From contig NZ_JAPNLM010000006.1 in the NCBI RefSeq assembly GCF_026627255.1, forward strand, positions 186,001-250,000: 64,000 nucleotides of DNA, given 5' to 3'. Shown here piece after piece: positions 24,412-33,789 of this stretch (position 1 is its first letter; each line of letters starts with the position of its first letter). This DNA is from Streptomyces antarcticus (GTDB lineage Bacteria > Actinomycetota > Actinomycetes > Streptomycetales > Streptomycetaceae). The notes below the pieces were generated by a model. It was given only the letters and a program-made list of their open reading frames with translations. It was not told the DNA's origin and searched no databases. Made by a program: the position numbers and the translations under genes.

Positions 24412-26313
24412 ATGGGACGCGCGGGCAGCTGGACCGGTAACTGGCGGATCGCCCTGCCGGTGGCAGGCGGAGCCGTCGTACTCGGACTGGGCGGCCTCTA
24501 CGTCACCGGCCTCGTGGCCGGCGGCGACGTCGACCCGGGCACGCGGGTCCTGGGCGTGGACATCGGCGGCATGGACCGGGCGGAAGCCCGGCGGGCCCTG
24601 GAGCGGGAGCTCGGGCCGGCCGCCGCCGCGCCTGTCGCGATGACGATAGGCGACCGCACCGAGGAGGCCGATCCGGCGGCGTACGGGCTGTCCTTCGACG
24701 TCGACGCGACCGTCGGCCGGGCCGCTCCGGGTGGACACGGCCCCGTCACCGTCATCGGCAGCCTCTTCGCCTCCGGCGACCGGGACGTCGAGCCCGTGAT
24801 CCGCGCGGACGAGCGGACCGGCCGGGCCGCCGTCGACCGCCTCGCCGACACCACCAGGCAGCAGGTCCGGGACGGGGTGATCGCGTTCGAGAAGGGCGCG
24901 GCGAAGGCCGTCACCCCGCAGCAGGGAGTCAGCCTGATCGAGGACCGCGCCTACGACACCCTCCGCGAGGCGTACCTGAAGCCGGGCAGCGGCCCCGTCG
25001 TGCTGCCGGTCGAGAGCACCCGGCCGCGCATAGGAGCCGAGGAGACGGGCCGGGCCATGCGGCAGTTCGCGCAGCCGGCCATGTCGGGACCGGTCACCCT
25101 CGGCGTCGCGGGCAAGCGCGTGTCCATAACCCCCGCCGTCCTGGGCGAGCACCTCGCGATGAAGGCCGACGGCCAGGGGCGCCTCGTGGCCGACCTCGAC
25201 GCCAAGGGACTCCTCGCCGACGCCGCCGTCGCCCGCCCCGTCAAGGAGGCCACCGGGGTCCCGCGCGACGCGGACCTCGGCCTTGACGCCGACGGCCGCG
25301 TGATCGTCGAGGACCAGGGCCGTACGGGCCGCAAGGTCACGGACGCGGCGCTCGGCCAGGCCGTCATGCCGCTGCTGACCCGCGCGGGAGCCGCCCGCAG
25401 CGCCGAGGTCGCCACCGTGGCGGTCGAACCGGACCTCACGGCCGCCGACGCGAAGCGCCTCGGCATCAAGGAGAAGGTCTCCTCCTTCACCGTGTCCTTC
25501 CCGGCCGCCCCGTACCGCACCACCAACATCGGCCGCGCCGTGGAACTCATCAACGGTTCCGTGGTCATGCCGGGCAAGGAGTGGAGCTTCAACCGGACGG
25601 TAGGGGAGCGCACCCCGGAGAACGGCTTCGTCGACGGCATCATGATCAACGACGGCCAGTACGTGAAGTCGCCCGGCGGCGGCGTCTCGGCGGTCGCGAC
25701 CACCATGTACAACGCCATGTTCTTCGCGGGCGTCAAGCCCGTCGAGCACGGCGCCCACTCCTTCTACATCGAGCGCTACCCCGAGGGCCGGGAGGCCACG
25801 GTCGCCTGGGGCACCCTCGACCTGCGCTGGATCAACGACACCGGCCACCCCCTCTACATCCAGGCCGAATCCACCGACACGTCCCTGACCATCAGCATGC
25901 TGGGCACGAAGAAGTACGACGAGGTACGGGCGACCAAGGGGCCGCGCACCAAGGTCACGCCGCCCGGCAAGCGGACGGGCAGCGGCCCGACGTGCGAGGT
26001 GCAGACCCCCCTCGAAGGCTTCGACGTGTCCGTCGGCCGCGTGTTCGTACAGGGCGGCAAGGAGGTCGGGCGCGAGGAGTTCAAGACCCACTACACGCCG
26101 CGCGACGAGGTCACCTGCACCCCGCCGGCCACGGAGACCCCGCAGGCCCCCGCAGCCCCCCAGGCCCCGCAGACGCCCGCAACCCCGCAGACGCCCGCAG
26201 CCCCGCAGAGCCCCCAGGCCCCCCAGCAGGCTCCGCAGGCCCCCACGGCCCCGGAGTCCCCGCAGGCGCAGCCCGGCACCGCGCTGGCGGCCGGTGGCCC
26301 CGGTACCGCGTGA
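24412..26313 (+). CDS. VanW-family cell-wall protein with YoaR-like peptidoglycan-binding domains
   Basis: The 633-residue protein has one N-terminal membrane segment (~residues 13-35) and then faces outward. Residues ~45-290 look like paired YoaR-type putative peptidoglycan-binding domains, each opening with a GxxVxGVDxxGM or similar pattern. The VanW domain spans ~345-540 and includes WSFNRTVGERTPENGF and GGGVSAVATTMYNA (~residue 422); the Cys often found in this motif in other VanW proteins is Ser here. The last ~75 residues are Pro/Gln/Ala repeats. ATG 24412 follows AGGGAG. VanW function is not settled; a role in wall maintenance is likely. The 239-base upstream gap holds a relatively AT-rich stretch (24285-24360) suitable for a promoter. 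Confidence 0.87.
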   Translation: MGRAGSWTGNWRIALPVAGGAVVLGLGGLYVTGLVAGGDVDPGTRVLGVDIGGMDRAEARRALERELGPAAAAPVAMTIGDRTEEADPAAYGLSFDVDATVGRAAPGGHGPVTVIGSLFASGDRDVEPVIRADERTGRAAVDRLADTTRQQVRDGVIAFEKGAAKAVTPQQGVSLIEDRAYDTLREAYLKPGSGPVVLPVESTRPRIGAEETGRAMRQFAQPAMSGPVTLGVAGKRVSITPAVLGEHLAMKADGQGRLVADLDAKGLLADAAVARPVKEATGVPRDADLGLDADGRVIVEDQGRTGRKVTDAALGQAVMPLLTRAGAARSAEVATVAVEPDLTAADAKRLGIKEKVSSFTVSFPAAPYRTTNIGRAVELINGSVVMPGKEWSFNRTVGERTPENGFVDGIMINDGQYVKSPGGGVSAVATTMYNAMFFAGVKPVEHGAHSFYIERYPEGREATVAWGTLDLRWINDTGHPLYIQAESTDTSLTISMLGTKKYDEVRATKGPRTKVTPPGKRTGSGPTCEVQTPLEGFDVSVGRVFVQGGKEVGREEFKTHYTPRDEVTCTPPATETPQAPAAPQAPQTPATPQTPAAPQSPQAPQQAPQAPTAPESPQAQPGTALAAGGPGTA

Positions 26314-26444
26314 CGGCAGGCCCGTACCGCCTGACCCGGCTTCCGTACCGCACAGGCCCCGTACCGCCTGACCCGGCCGTCGTACCGCACCTCATAGGCC
26401 CCGTACCGGACGACCACAGCCCCGTACCGCATGACCACGGCCTT
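26303..26444 (+). repeat. Array of seven degenerate 21-bp repeats at the end of the VanW gene
   Basis: GTACCG occurs at 26303, 26324, 26345, 26361, 26382, 26403 and 26424: 21-base spacing except one 16-base interval. The shared unit is close to GTACCGCNTGACCNCGG plus four bases. The first copy spans the VanW stop codon. The unit is both two helical turns and seven codons, so it may be a protein-binding array before the phosphatase gene or a frameshifted extension of the repetitive VanW tail. Confidence 0.75.
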
Positions 26445-26505
26445 CGTGCGGCGTGGCGGCGGCCGGCAGGGGGACGGCGGGTAACCGCCAGGGGGTGAAT
26501 TGTGC

Positions 26506-29280
26506 GTGCCGGGGGCCGCGGGCGCCCGGAAGTGCTACAACTGGGATCGTGACCCTTCCTCGCCTCCCGTGCCGGGCACGTCGGTGCGGTCACCCCTAGG
26601 CATCAGGTTCAGAAGCGTCGCCGGCCAGGTGTTCGTCCTCCAGGTGGCGATCGTGGTGTTGCTCGCCGCCGGTGCCCTCCTGGCCCTGGTGCTGCAGTCG
26701 CGACACGACATCGACCGCGAGGCCCGCAACCGGTCGGTCTCCGTCGCGGAAACCTTCGCCCACTCCATCGGCCTGCCGGCCACACTGAAGACGTCCGACC
26801 CCTCCGCCATCCTGCAGCCCGTGACCGAGGAAACGCGCAAGGCCGCCGGGGTCGACTTCATCGTGGTGATGGACACCAACGGCATCCGCTACACCCATCC
26901 CCAGCCGGACCGCATCGGGAAACGGTTCGTCGGCACCATCGAGCCCTCCCTCGCGGGACAGGTCCACACCGAAAGCGTGCAGGGCCCCCTCGGCAAGGAG
27001 ATCCAGGCGGTCGTGCCGGTCACCGACTCCGCCGGCCGCGTCATCGGACTGGTATCGGCCGGACTGACCGTGAAGAACGTGACCGGGGTCGTCGACCGCC
27101 AGCTCCCCGTCATCCTCCTGGCCATCGCGACCGGCCTCGCCCTGGCCACCGGCGGCACCGCGCTCATCAGCCGACGCCTGCGCCGCCAGACCCACGGGCT
27201 CGGCACGCAGGAGATGACCCGCATGTACGAGCACCACGACGCGGTGCTCCACGCCGTCCGCGAAGGGGTGCTGATCACCGACGGTGACGGACGGCTGCTG
27301 CTGGCGAACGACGAGGCCAAACGGCTCCTCGGCCTGCCGGAGGACGCCGAGGGCCGCTACATCGGGAACGTGCCGGGCCTCGACCGCCGGATGGCCGACC
27401 TGCTGCTGTCCGGCCGGGTCGCCACCGACGAGGTCCTGGAGACCGGGGACCGGCTGCTCGTCGTCAACCAGCGGCTCACCCACCCCCGCGGCCGCCCGGA
27501 GGGCACCGCCGTCACCATCCGCGACTCCACCGAGATGCAGGTCCTGACCAGCCGGGCCGAGACGGCCCGCAAGCGGCTCAAGCTCCTGTACGACGCCGGC
27601 GGCGACATCGGCACCAGCCTCGACGTGGTCCGCACGGCCGAGGAGCTCGCCGCCGTGGCCGTACCCCGGTTCGCGGACTTCGTCACGGTCGACCTCGCCG
27701 ACCAGGTGCTCGACGGGGACGAGCCCGCCCCGGGCGCCGACATGCGGCGTACGGCGGTCAGCGGCATCCGCGACGACCACCCCCTGTACCCCCGCGGCCG
27801 GCTGATCGACTTCCTGCCGTCCACCCCCCAGGCGCGCGGTTTCGGCACCGGCCAGGCGGAGCTGGTTCCCTACCTCGTGGACGCGCCGGGCTGGCAGGCC
27901 CAGGACCCGCCCCGGGCCCGGGCCATCGTCGACTACGGCATCCACTCGCTGATCGCGGCCCCGCTCACGGCCCGGGGCGTCGTCCTCGGGGTGGTCAACT
28001 TCTGGCGGTCGGAGAAGCCCGAGCCCTTCGACGAGGACGAGCTGTCGCTGGCCGAGGAACTCGTCGCCCGCGCGGCGATCAGCATGGACAACGCCCGCCG
28101 CTACACCCGCGAGCACGCCCTCGCCGAAACGCTCCAGCGCAGCCTGCTGCCGCGCGCCCTGCCCGAGCAGAGCGCCGTGGACGTGGCGCACTTCTACCTG
28201 CCCGCCCAGTCCGGGGTCGGCGGGGACTGGTTCGACGTGATCCCGCTGGCCGGCAGCCGGGTCGCGCTGGTCGTCGGGGACGTCGTCGGGCACGGCCTGC
28301 ACGCCGCGGCCACCATGGGCCGGCTGCGCACGGCGGTGCACAACTTCGCCTCCCTCGACCTGCCCCCCGACGAGATCCTCGCCCGCCTGGACGATCTCGT
28401 ACAGCGCATCGACCACGACGGGGACGGTGACGACACCGGCGGCGGCGTCCTCGGCGCCACCTGCCTGTACGCCGTCTACGACCCGGTGTCGCAACGCTGC
28501 ACCATGGCGCGGGCGGGCCACCTGCCGCCCCTCGTGGTCGCCCCCGACGGCACCGCCGAGATCGTGGACCTGCCCGCCGGGCCCCCGCTGGGGCTCGGAG
28601 GCATGCCGTTCGAGACGGCGGAGCTGTACCTGGCGGAAGGCAGCCAGCTCGTCCTGTACACGGACGGCCTGGTCGAGGAGCGGACCCGCGACATCGGCGA
28701 GGGCCTGGAACTGCTGCGCACCGCGCTGAGCCACCCCGAGCGCGACCCGCAGGAGAGCTGCCGGGCGGTCCTCGAGATCCTGCTGCCCGAGCGGCCGAGC
28801 GACGACGTGGCCCTGCTCATCGCCCGCACGCGGACCCTCGGCCCGGACCGCGTCGCGCAGTGGGACGTTCCGTTCGAACCGAGCGCGGTCGGCGCCACGC
28901 GGAACGCCGCCGCGAAGAAGCTCGACGAGTGGGGCCTGACGGAACTCGCCTTCGCCACGGAACTGATCCTCAGCGAGCTCGTCACCAATGCCCTGCGCCA
29001 CGGCAGGGCCCCGGTGCGGGTACGGCTGCTGCACGACCGGGGGCTGACCTGCGAGGTGTGGGACGGCAGCAGCACCGCCCCGCACCTGCGGTACGCCGCC
29101 ACCACCGACGAGGGAGGGCGCGGACTGTTCCTCGTGGCCCAGCTCAGCGAGCACTGGGGCACCCGGTACACCCCCGAGGGCAAGGTCATCTGGGCGGAAC
29201 AGGCCCTCCCCGGCTCCCCGGGCTCCCCGGGCGCCACGGGACCGGCCCTCGCCGCCTTCCTGGACGTGGACCCCATCTGA
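26506..29280 (+). CDS. SpoIIE-type PP2C phosphatase with extracellular sensor, PAS, GAF and anti-sigma-type ATPase domains
   Basis: The 924-residue membrane protein has a membrane segment (~44-64), a DcuS/CitA-like extracellular sensor region (~68-205) with VDFIVVMDTNGIRYTHP, and a second membrane segment (~209-230). Inside are a PAS domain (~250-345, EGVLITDGDGRLLLAN), a GAF domain (~360-545), a SpoIIE/PP2C domain (~565-785, SGVGGDWFDVI and VVGDVVGHG with the metal-binding Asp residues) and a HATPase_c_2 domain (~795-905, ELVTNALRHG). Such proteins adjust partner-switching circuits by dephosphorylating anti-anti-sigma factors; the kinase domain resembles RsbW. GTG 26506 lies 10 bases after GGGGG; TTG 26500 and GTG 26569 are alternatives. 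The signal sensed is unknown. Confidence 0.88.
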   Translation: MPGAAGARKCYNWDRDPSSPPVPGTSVRSPLGIRFRSVAGQVFVLQVAIVVLLAAGALLALVLQSRHDIDREARNRSVSVAETFAHSIGLPATLKTSDPSAILQPVTEETRKAAGVDFIVVMDTNGIRYTHPQPDRIGKRFVGTIEPSLAGQVHTESVQGPLGKEIQAVVPVTDSAGRVIGLVSAGLTVKNVTGVVDRQLPVILLAIATGLALATGGTALISRRLRRQTHGLGTQEMTRMYEHHDAVLHAVREGVLITDGDGRLLLANDEAKRLLGLPEDAEGRYIGNVPGLDRRMADLLLSGRVATDEVLETGDRLLVVNQRLTHPRGRPEGTAVTIRDSTEMQVLTSRAETARKRLKLLYDAGGDIGTSLDVVRTAEELAAVAVPRFADFVTVDLADQVLDGDEPAPGADMRRTAVSGIRDDHPLYPRGRLIDFLPSTPQARGFGTGQAELVPYLVDAPGWQAQDPPRARAIVDYGIHSLIAAPLTARGVVLGVVNFWRSEKPEPFDEDELSLAEELVARAAISMDNARRYTREHALAETLQRSLLPRALPEQSAVDVAHFYLPAQSGVGGDWFDVIPLAGSRVALVVGDVVGHGLHAAATMGRLRTAVHNFASLDLPPDEILARLDDLVQRIDHDGDGDDTGGGVLGATCLYAVYDPVSQRCTMARAGHLPPLVVAPDGTAEIVDLPAGPPLGLGGMPFETAELYLAEGSQLVLYTDGLVEERTRDIGEGLELLRTALSHPERDPQESCRAVLEILLPERPSDDVALLIARTRTLGPDRVAQWDVPFEPSAVGATRNAAAKKLDEWGLTELAFATELILSELVTNALRHGRAPVRVRLLHDRGLTCEVWDGSSTAPHLRYAATTDEGGRGLFLVAQLSEHWGTRYTPEGKVIWAEQALPGSPGSPGATGPALAAFLDVDPI

Positions 29281-29355
29281 CCGTTCAGGAGGCCGGTCCG
29301 GCGACACCCCTAATTGCGTTGCCGATCGCGGCGCCGGGAAGCAGGATGGCGCCGC

Positions 29356-30978
29356 ATGGGACACGTGGAAGCCGCACATCTGGAGTACTGCCTACCGGAC
29401 GGCAGGGTCCTGCTCGGGGACGCGTCATTCCGGGTGGGCGAGGGCGCGGTCGTCGCCCTAGTCGGCGCGAACGGGGCTGGGAAGACAACGCTGTTGCGCC
29501 TGATCTCCGGCGAACTCAAGGCGCACGCCGGCACCGTGACGACCGGCGGCGGTGTGGGCGTGATGCCGCAGTTCATCGGGTCCGTGCGGGACGAGCGGAC
29601 CGTACGGGACCTGCTGGTCTCCGTCGCACAGCCGCGGATCCGGGAAGCCGCCGGGGCGGTCGACGCGGCGGAGCGCCTGATCATGACGGCCGACGACGAG
29701 GCCGCGCAGATGGCGTACGCGCAGGCGCTGAGCGACTGGGCCGAGGCGCGCGGGTACGAGGCCGAGACGGTCTGGGACATGTGCACCACCGCCGCGCTCG
29801 GAATCCCGTACGAGCAGGCCCAGTGGCGCGGCCTGCGGACGCTCAGCGGCGGCGAGCAGAAGCGGCTGGTGCTCGAGGCGCTGCTGCGCGGCCCCGACGA
29901 GGTCCTGCTGCTCGACGAGCCGGACAACTACCTGGACGTTCCGGGCAAACGGTGGCTGGAGGCGCAGCTGGCCGAGACCCGCAAGACCGTGCTGTTCATC
30001 TCGCACGACCGCGAACTGCTCGCCCGTACCGCGGAGAAGATCGTGGCCGTCGAGCCGAGCCCGGACGGATCCGAGGTGTGGGTGCACGGCGGCGGCTTCG
30101 CCACCTTCCACGAGGCGCGCCGGGAGCGGTTCGCGCGGTTCGAGGAGCTCATGCGGCGCTGGGACGAGAAGCACGCGCAGTTGAAGCGGCTCGTCCAGGA
30201 CATGCAGCAGTACGCCGCCCGCAGCGACGTCATGGCCTCGCGCTACCAGGCGGCGCAGACCCGGCTGCGGAAGTTCGAGGAAGCGGGCCGGCCACCGCGG
30301 CCGCCGCGCGAGCAGGAGATCCGGATGCGGCTGCGCGGCGGCCGTACCGGTGTGCGGGCCGCGACCGTCGAGGGCCTCGAACTGACCGGCCTGATGCGGC
30401 CGTTCGACCTGGAGGTGTTCTACGGGGAGCGGGTCGCGGTCCTCGGCTCGAACGGCTCCGGGAAGTCGCACTTCCTGCGGCTTCTCGCGGGGGACCCGTC
30501 GGTCGCGCACACGGGCGCCTGGAAACTGGGCGCGCGGGTCGTACCGGGCCACTTCGCGCAGACGCACACCCACCCGGAGCTGCTGGGCCGCACGCTCGTC
30601 GACATCCTGTGGACGGAACACGCCGAGGACCGGGGCGGGGCGATGTCGGTCCTGCGGCGGTACGAGCTGGAACGCCAGGGCGACCAGCCGTTCGGCAAGC
30701 TCTCGGGCGGCCAGCAGGCCCGCTTCCAGATCCTCCTGCTGGAGCTGGCCGGCACCACGATGCTGGTGCTGGACGAGCCGACGGACAACCTCGACCTGGA
30801 GTCGGCGCAGGCCCTGCAGGAGGGGTTGGAGGCGTACGAGGGCACGGTGCTGGCCGTCACGCACGACCGCTGGTTCGCCCAGTCCTTCGACCGGTACCTG
30901 GTCTTCGGCTCGGACGGGGTCGTCCGGGAGACGTCCGAGCCGGTCTGGGACGAACGGAGGGTGGCCCGCACCCGCTGA
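29356..30978 (+). CDS. ABC-F family ATPase (ribosome-acting or antibiotic-resistance type)
   Basis: The 540-residue soluble protein has two ATP-binding domains and no membrane segments. The first has Walker A GANGAGKTT (37-45), LSGGEQ (163-168) and LLLDEPDNYLD (from ~184). The second has GSNGSGKSH (~364-372), LSGGQQ (~449-454) and LDEPTDNLD (~472). The linker between them (~240-320) is charged and helical, as in ABC-F proteins that bind the ribosomal E site; some protect against ribosome-targeting antibiotics. ATG 29356 is preceded by AGGA. The gene follows the phosphatase by 75 bases but may have its own promoter. Whether it protects ribosomes or serves translation generally cannot be told from sequence. 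Confidence 0.88.
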   Translation: MGHVEAAHLEYCLPDGRVLLGDASFRVGEGAVVALVGANGAGKTTLLRLISGELKAHAGTVTTGGGVGVMPQFIGSVRDERTVRDLLVSVAQPRIREAAGAVDAAERLIMTADDEAAQMAYAQALSDWAEARGYEAETVWDMCTTAALGIPYEQAQWRGLRTLSGGEQKRLVLEALLRGPDEVLLLDEPDNYLDVPGKRWLEAQLAETRKTVLFISHDRELLARTAEKIVAVEPSPDGSEVWVHGGGFATFHEARRERFARFEELMRRWDEKHAQLKRLVQDMQQYAARSDVMASRYQAAQTRLRKFEEAGRPPRPPREQEIRMRLRGGRTGVRAATVEGLELTGLMRPFDLEVFYGERVAVLGSNGSGKSHFLRLLAGDPSVAHTGAWKLGARVVPGHFAQTHTHPELLGRTLVDILWTEHAEDRGGAMSVLRRYELERQGDQPFGKLSGGQQARFQILLLELAGTTMLVLDEPTDNLDLESAQALQEGLEAYEGTVLAVTHDRWFAQSFDRYLVFGSDGVVRETSEPVWDERRVARTR

Positions 30979-31000
30979 CCGGTCCCGCCGGCCCTCGACC

Positions 31001-31042
31001 GCGCACGGCGCACGGCGCACCGCGCACGGCGCACCGCGCACC
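31001..31042. repeat. Six tandem copies of a 7-bp unit between convergent genes
   Basis: GCGCAC followed by G or C is repeated six times without interruption between the convergent ABC-F and PAP2-like genes. CCCGCCGG-type sequence on the left and GGGCGGGCCGG on the right could pair, so the array may form the loop of a transcription terminator. Confidence 0.6.
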
Positions 31043-31077
31043 GGGCGGGCCGGCCGGAGCCGTCGCGCCTTTCGGAG

Positions 31078-31674
31078 CTACCTGACCAGGGCGAAGGTAC
31101 CGGCGGCGACGGCTCCGCCGACGGCGGCGCCGACGAGGACCTGGGCGGGCGTGTGGTCCCTCAGCGCCACCCGGGACCAGGCGACGACGGCGACCAGCGG
31201 ATAGGCGAGGAGCACCCACGGCCCGTAGGCCAGGGCGAGCATGGCGATGCTTCCGGAGGACACGGCCGCGTGCACGCTGATCTTCCAGGCAGGGGTCACG
31301 GCGAGGAGGGCGGCGAGGGTGGCCAGCATGGCCGCGATCAGCGCGATCATGCTCTGCGGGGCGCCGAAGGCCCACAACAGCAGGATGCCGGTGGCGACCG
31401 AGAAGATGATGAAGATCATCACGACGATGCGCTGCTGCCTCTGGCCGACGTGCCGGTCGGCCCAACGTCCTTGGCGGATCCCGTACTTGATGAAGGCCAG
31501 TGGAACGACCGCGGCGAACAGGCAGCCGAGGAGGCCCCATCCGATGCCGGAGAAGCGTCCGGCGTGCCAGCCTATGAGGACGGTGTCCGCGATGATCCAG
31601 GTCTTGGGATCGAGCCCGTCGGTGATCAGGCGTGCGGCCCGGGACTCGTCGGGTCGGGTGAGCGTGGTCGTCAC
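31078..31674 (-). CDS. PAP2-like integral membrane protein
   Basis: The 198-residue protein has about five hydrophobic segments, and the order of its later motifs resembles PAP2 phosphatases: KISVHAAVSSGSIAML, then SRVALRDHTPAQVLVGAAVG, with the His residues of the acid-phosphatase signature. Canonical KXXXXXXRP and PSGH motifs are not fully preserved, so activity is uncertain. Its GTG overlaps the stop of the upstream MAB_1171c-type gene as GTGA, placing it last in the regulator/peptidase/membrane operon. It may act on a lipid phosphate or simply be structural. Confidence 0.7.
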   Translation of the reverse strand: MTTTLTRPDESRAARLITDGLDPKTWIIADTVLIGWHAGRFSGIGWGLLGCLFAAVVPLAFIKYGIRQGRWADRHVGQRQQRIVVMIFIIFSVATGILLLWAFGAPQSMIALIAAMLATLAALLAVTPAWKISVHAAVSSGSIAMLALAYGPWVLLAYPLVAVVAWSRVALRDHTPAQVLVGAAVGGAVAAGTFALVR

Positions 31675-32843
31675 GCCGTGGCCTCCTGGCTGGTTGAGGT
31701 GAGGAACTCGTCGGCCACGGGGGAGTGGTAGATCCGGGCGAACTGGACGAGCTTGTCGACTTCGGTGGTGAAGTCGAGGCCGTCCATGCCTTCGGCGGCC
31801 GGCTGCTCCTGCGTGCCCGCGACGGGCAGGGCGCCGCGGGCCTTGCCCTCGCGCGCCGCCCGCGTCCAGAGGGCTTCGGCCGCCGGGCTCGTCGCCGGGT
31901 CGAAGCCCGCCCGCAGCGCGGCGCTCCGCGCGCGTACGCGGATGTCGTCGCCGGCGTAGGCGTCGAGGGCGAGGGAGGCGTCGCGGATCTCGATCACCCT
32001 CCGGTACAGCCGCAGGCGCGGGCTGCGAAGAAGTCCGGTCCTGAGGACGATGTCGGGGGTGACGGCGGTCAGGTCCTGCCAGAGCGGCTGGAGCTGCCGG
32101 TGGCGCCGGCCGTCCTGGACGGTGCGCCAGGCCACGCCGAACGCCGGGATGCTGCTTCCGACGAGGATGAAGCCGATCGCCAGGTACTTCAGGGCGTCGG
32201 TGGTGTCGTCGACGGCGATGTCGCTGGTGCCGTCCGTGAGGCCCGTGAGGCGCGTGGTCATGTACCCGAAGCGCACCAGCGTGTAGAGGACGCCGACGGC
32301 GGTTCCGATGCCCATGAGGCGTACGCCCGTCCGGAGCCACCGGGCGCTGGCGTGCCGCGCGCTGCCCCAGAAGAGCCGGGTGGCGATGGCCATGGCGATG
32401 CCGAGGTAGACGACGAAGACGAGGTAGTAGGCGGTGGCCCAGCCGTTGCCCGCGTTCTCCTTGGAGAAGTCGGTCACTTCGTGGGGCCGCGGGACGAAGA
32501 AGACGAAGAGCACCGCCATGACGGCCATGGCCGTGAGGGCGACGTAGTGGCGGGCTCGCAGCCGACGGCCCGTCTCCGGTCGGGCGATGGCGACGACGAA
32601 GTCGACGACCGCACCGGCCGCGATCACGCCGAGGCAGTGCTTGACGAGGGTGGACAGGTTGTTGACGCCCGCCCATTCGTCCAGGGCGTGCATCACCCCG
32701 GGGAGACGGAGCGTCATGGAGAGGGTCAAGGCGGCGAACGCGGTCCACAGGGCACGCTGTTTGACGGTTCGGACGGCCGAGGGGCCCCGCCATACCGTCA
32801 CCGCCCAGAGCATGATCAATACTGCGATCTCAACGTGTTTCAC
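31671..32843 (-). CDS. MAB_1171c-family integral membrane protein
   Basis: The 390-residue protein has about seven hydrophobic segments in its first ~235 residues, followed by a soluble C-terminal region of ~150 residues with LYRRVIEIRDASLALDAY. This layout and the preceding HEXXH protein match the actinobacterial family annotated as MAB_1171c putative transporter. Its function is not established. GTG 32843 starts one base after the upstream stop, and its own stop overlaps the next start, so all three are coupled. The open frame extends upstream to 33146 but only as antisense noise over the neighbour. Confidence 0.8.
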   Translation of the reverse strand: MKHVEIAVLIMLWAVTVWRGPSAVRTVKQRALWTAFAALTLSMTLRLPGVMHALDEWAGVNNLSTLVKHCLGVIAAGAVVDFVVAIARPETGRRLRARHYVALTAMAVMAVLFVFFVPRPHEVTDFSKENAGNGWATAYYLVFVVYLGIAMAIATRLFWGSARHASARWLRTGVRLMGIGTAVGVLYTLVRFGYMTTRLTGLTDGTSDIAVDDTTDALKYLAIGFILVGSSIPAFGVAWRTVQDGRRHRQLQPLWQDLTAVTPDIVLRTGLLRSPRLRLYRRVIEIRDASLALDAYAGDDIRVRARSAALRAGFDPATSPAAEALWTRAAREGKARGALPVAGTQEQPAAEGMDGLDFTTEVDKLVQFARIYHSPVADEFLTSTSQEATA

Positions 32844-32844
32844 T

Positions 32845-33537
32845 TCACGACCATGTGTTTCGAACAGGGTGCCCGAGGGCGTCATGCAGGCGTGCGAGAC
32901 GGTCCTCGGCCTCGCTGGAGACCGACTGCGTCGTGTAGCGGCCGGCCCGCTCGTGGATGAGGGTGGCCAGGGTTTCCGCCTGTCGTTCCTGCGGGCTCGC
33001 GAACTTGCTCCGCCCCATGAGGTGCGCGAGGCGGTCGATGTCGAGACCGAGCTCCTCGTCGAGCGATTCGGTCGTGCGGGCCACGCTCCTGATCCGGGCC
33101 GCCTCGGCGCGGATGATCGACGCCACGGGCAGCTCGGGGCGGTCAAGGCCGGAGACGGCCGTCTGCGTACGCGTCAGCAGGCGCTGGAAGTGCTCGGAGG
33201 CGCGGGCGATCTCCTGCTCCGACGACCGCTCCGATGTCTCCAACTCGGGGGCGACGTGCCCGAGCAGCATGTGGGAGATCTCGTGGAGGACGATCTGCAC
33301 CTTGAGGATCTCGGCAGCGGCGGCGTCGTAGAACACGAGGTCGGCGACCTCCAGACCGAGCCAGATCCCGCACGGCAGGGCCGGGTCGGGAGGACCGTCG
33401 AGAGGCAGCAGGATCAGCGGCCGGCCACGTTGCCCGGCTATGCCCTCGCAGAAGGCCTCGAGGTCGAACGGCTGGGGGATGACGAGTCGGTCTGCGACGG
33501 CGGCGCACTCCGCATCAGTGCGCTTCCACCACCGCAT
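32845..33537 (-). CDS. ImmA/IrrE-type HEXXH protein (putative metallopeptidase)
   Basis: The 230-residue protein contains HEISHMLLGH (HEXXH at residues 85-89), the zinc-binding motif of ImmA/IrrE peptidases, which cleave or antagonise XRE-type repressors. Residues 1-60 resemble the ToxN/ImmA-associated N-terminal region of Streptomyces proteins annotated as toxin components. ATG 33537 is preceded by GAAGG. The nearest upstream gene is an XRE regulator in the same orientation, the usual partner, and a membrane protein follows directly. The likely circuit is signal-triggered peptidase removing repression; the substrate is inferred from family pairing, not from sequence. Confidence 0.8.
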   Translation of the reverse strand: MRWWKRTDAECAAVADRLVIPQPFDLEAFCEGIAGQRGRPLILLPLDGPPDPALPCGIWLGLEVADLVFYDAAAAEILKVQIVLHEISHMLLGHVAPELETSERSSEQEIARASEHFQRLLTRTQTAVSGLDRPELPVASIIRAEAARIRSVARTTESLDEELGLDIDRLAHLMGRSKFASPQERQAETLATLIHERAGRYTTQSVSSEAEDRLARLHDALGHPVRNTWS

Positions 33538-33607
33538 GGTCGCCTTCGCCGCCCTTCGGCTCTTCCCGGCGTGAAGCTCGACCACTCCGTGCCGTCCGCC
33601 CGTTCGT

Positions 33608-33646
33608 CCGTGGGGTACGCCCGTGGGGTACGCCCGTTTCGTACGC
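33608..33646 (-). promoter_or_regulatory. Three 13-bp iterons upstream of the ImmA/IrrE-like gene
   Basis: CCGTGGGGTACGC occurs twice back to back (33608-33620, 33621-33633), followed by CCGTTTCGTACGC (33634-33646). The array lies 70-110 bases upstream of the ImmA-like start, within the 252-base gap that separates it from the XRE gene. This is where an operator for the XRE protein would be expected. AACC-TTAC-GGTT (33710-33721) is a second symmetric element nearby. Confidence 0.5.
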
Positions 33647-33789
33647 CTGATCGCGTCGAGGGTAGCCGTAAGTACCACGGGCAGCCGAAGAGTCGTCCCG
33701 ACAGGCCGAAACCTTACGGTTCACGTGGGTAGCGTGACCGGTTCCCGCCTCACGAGCACGGTCCCCAGCTCACTCACGCGGCTCCCGCT

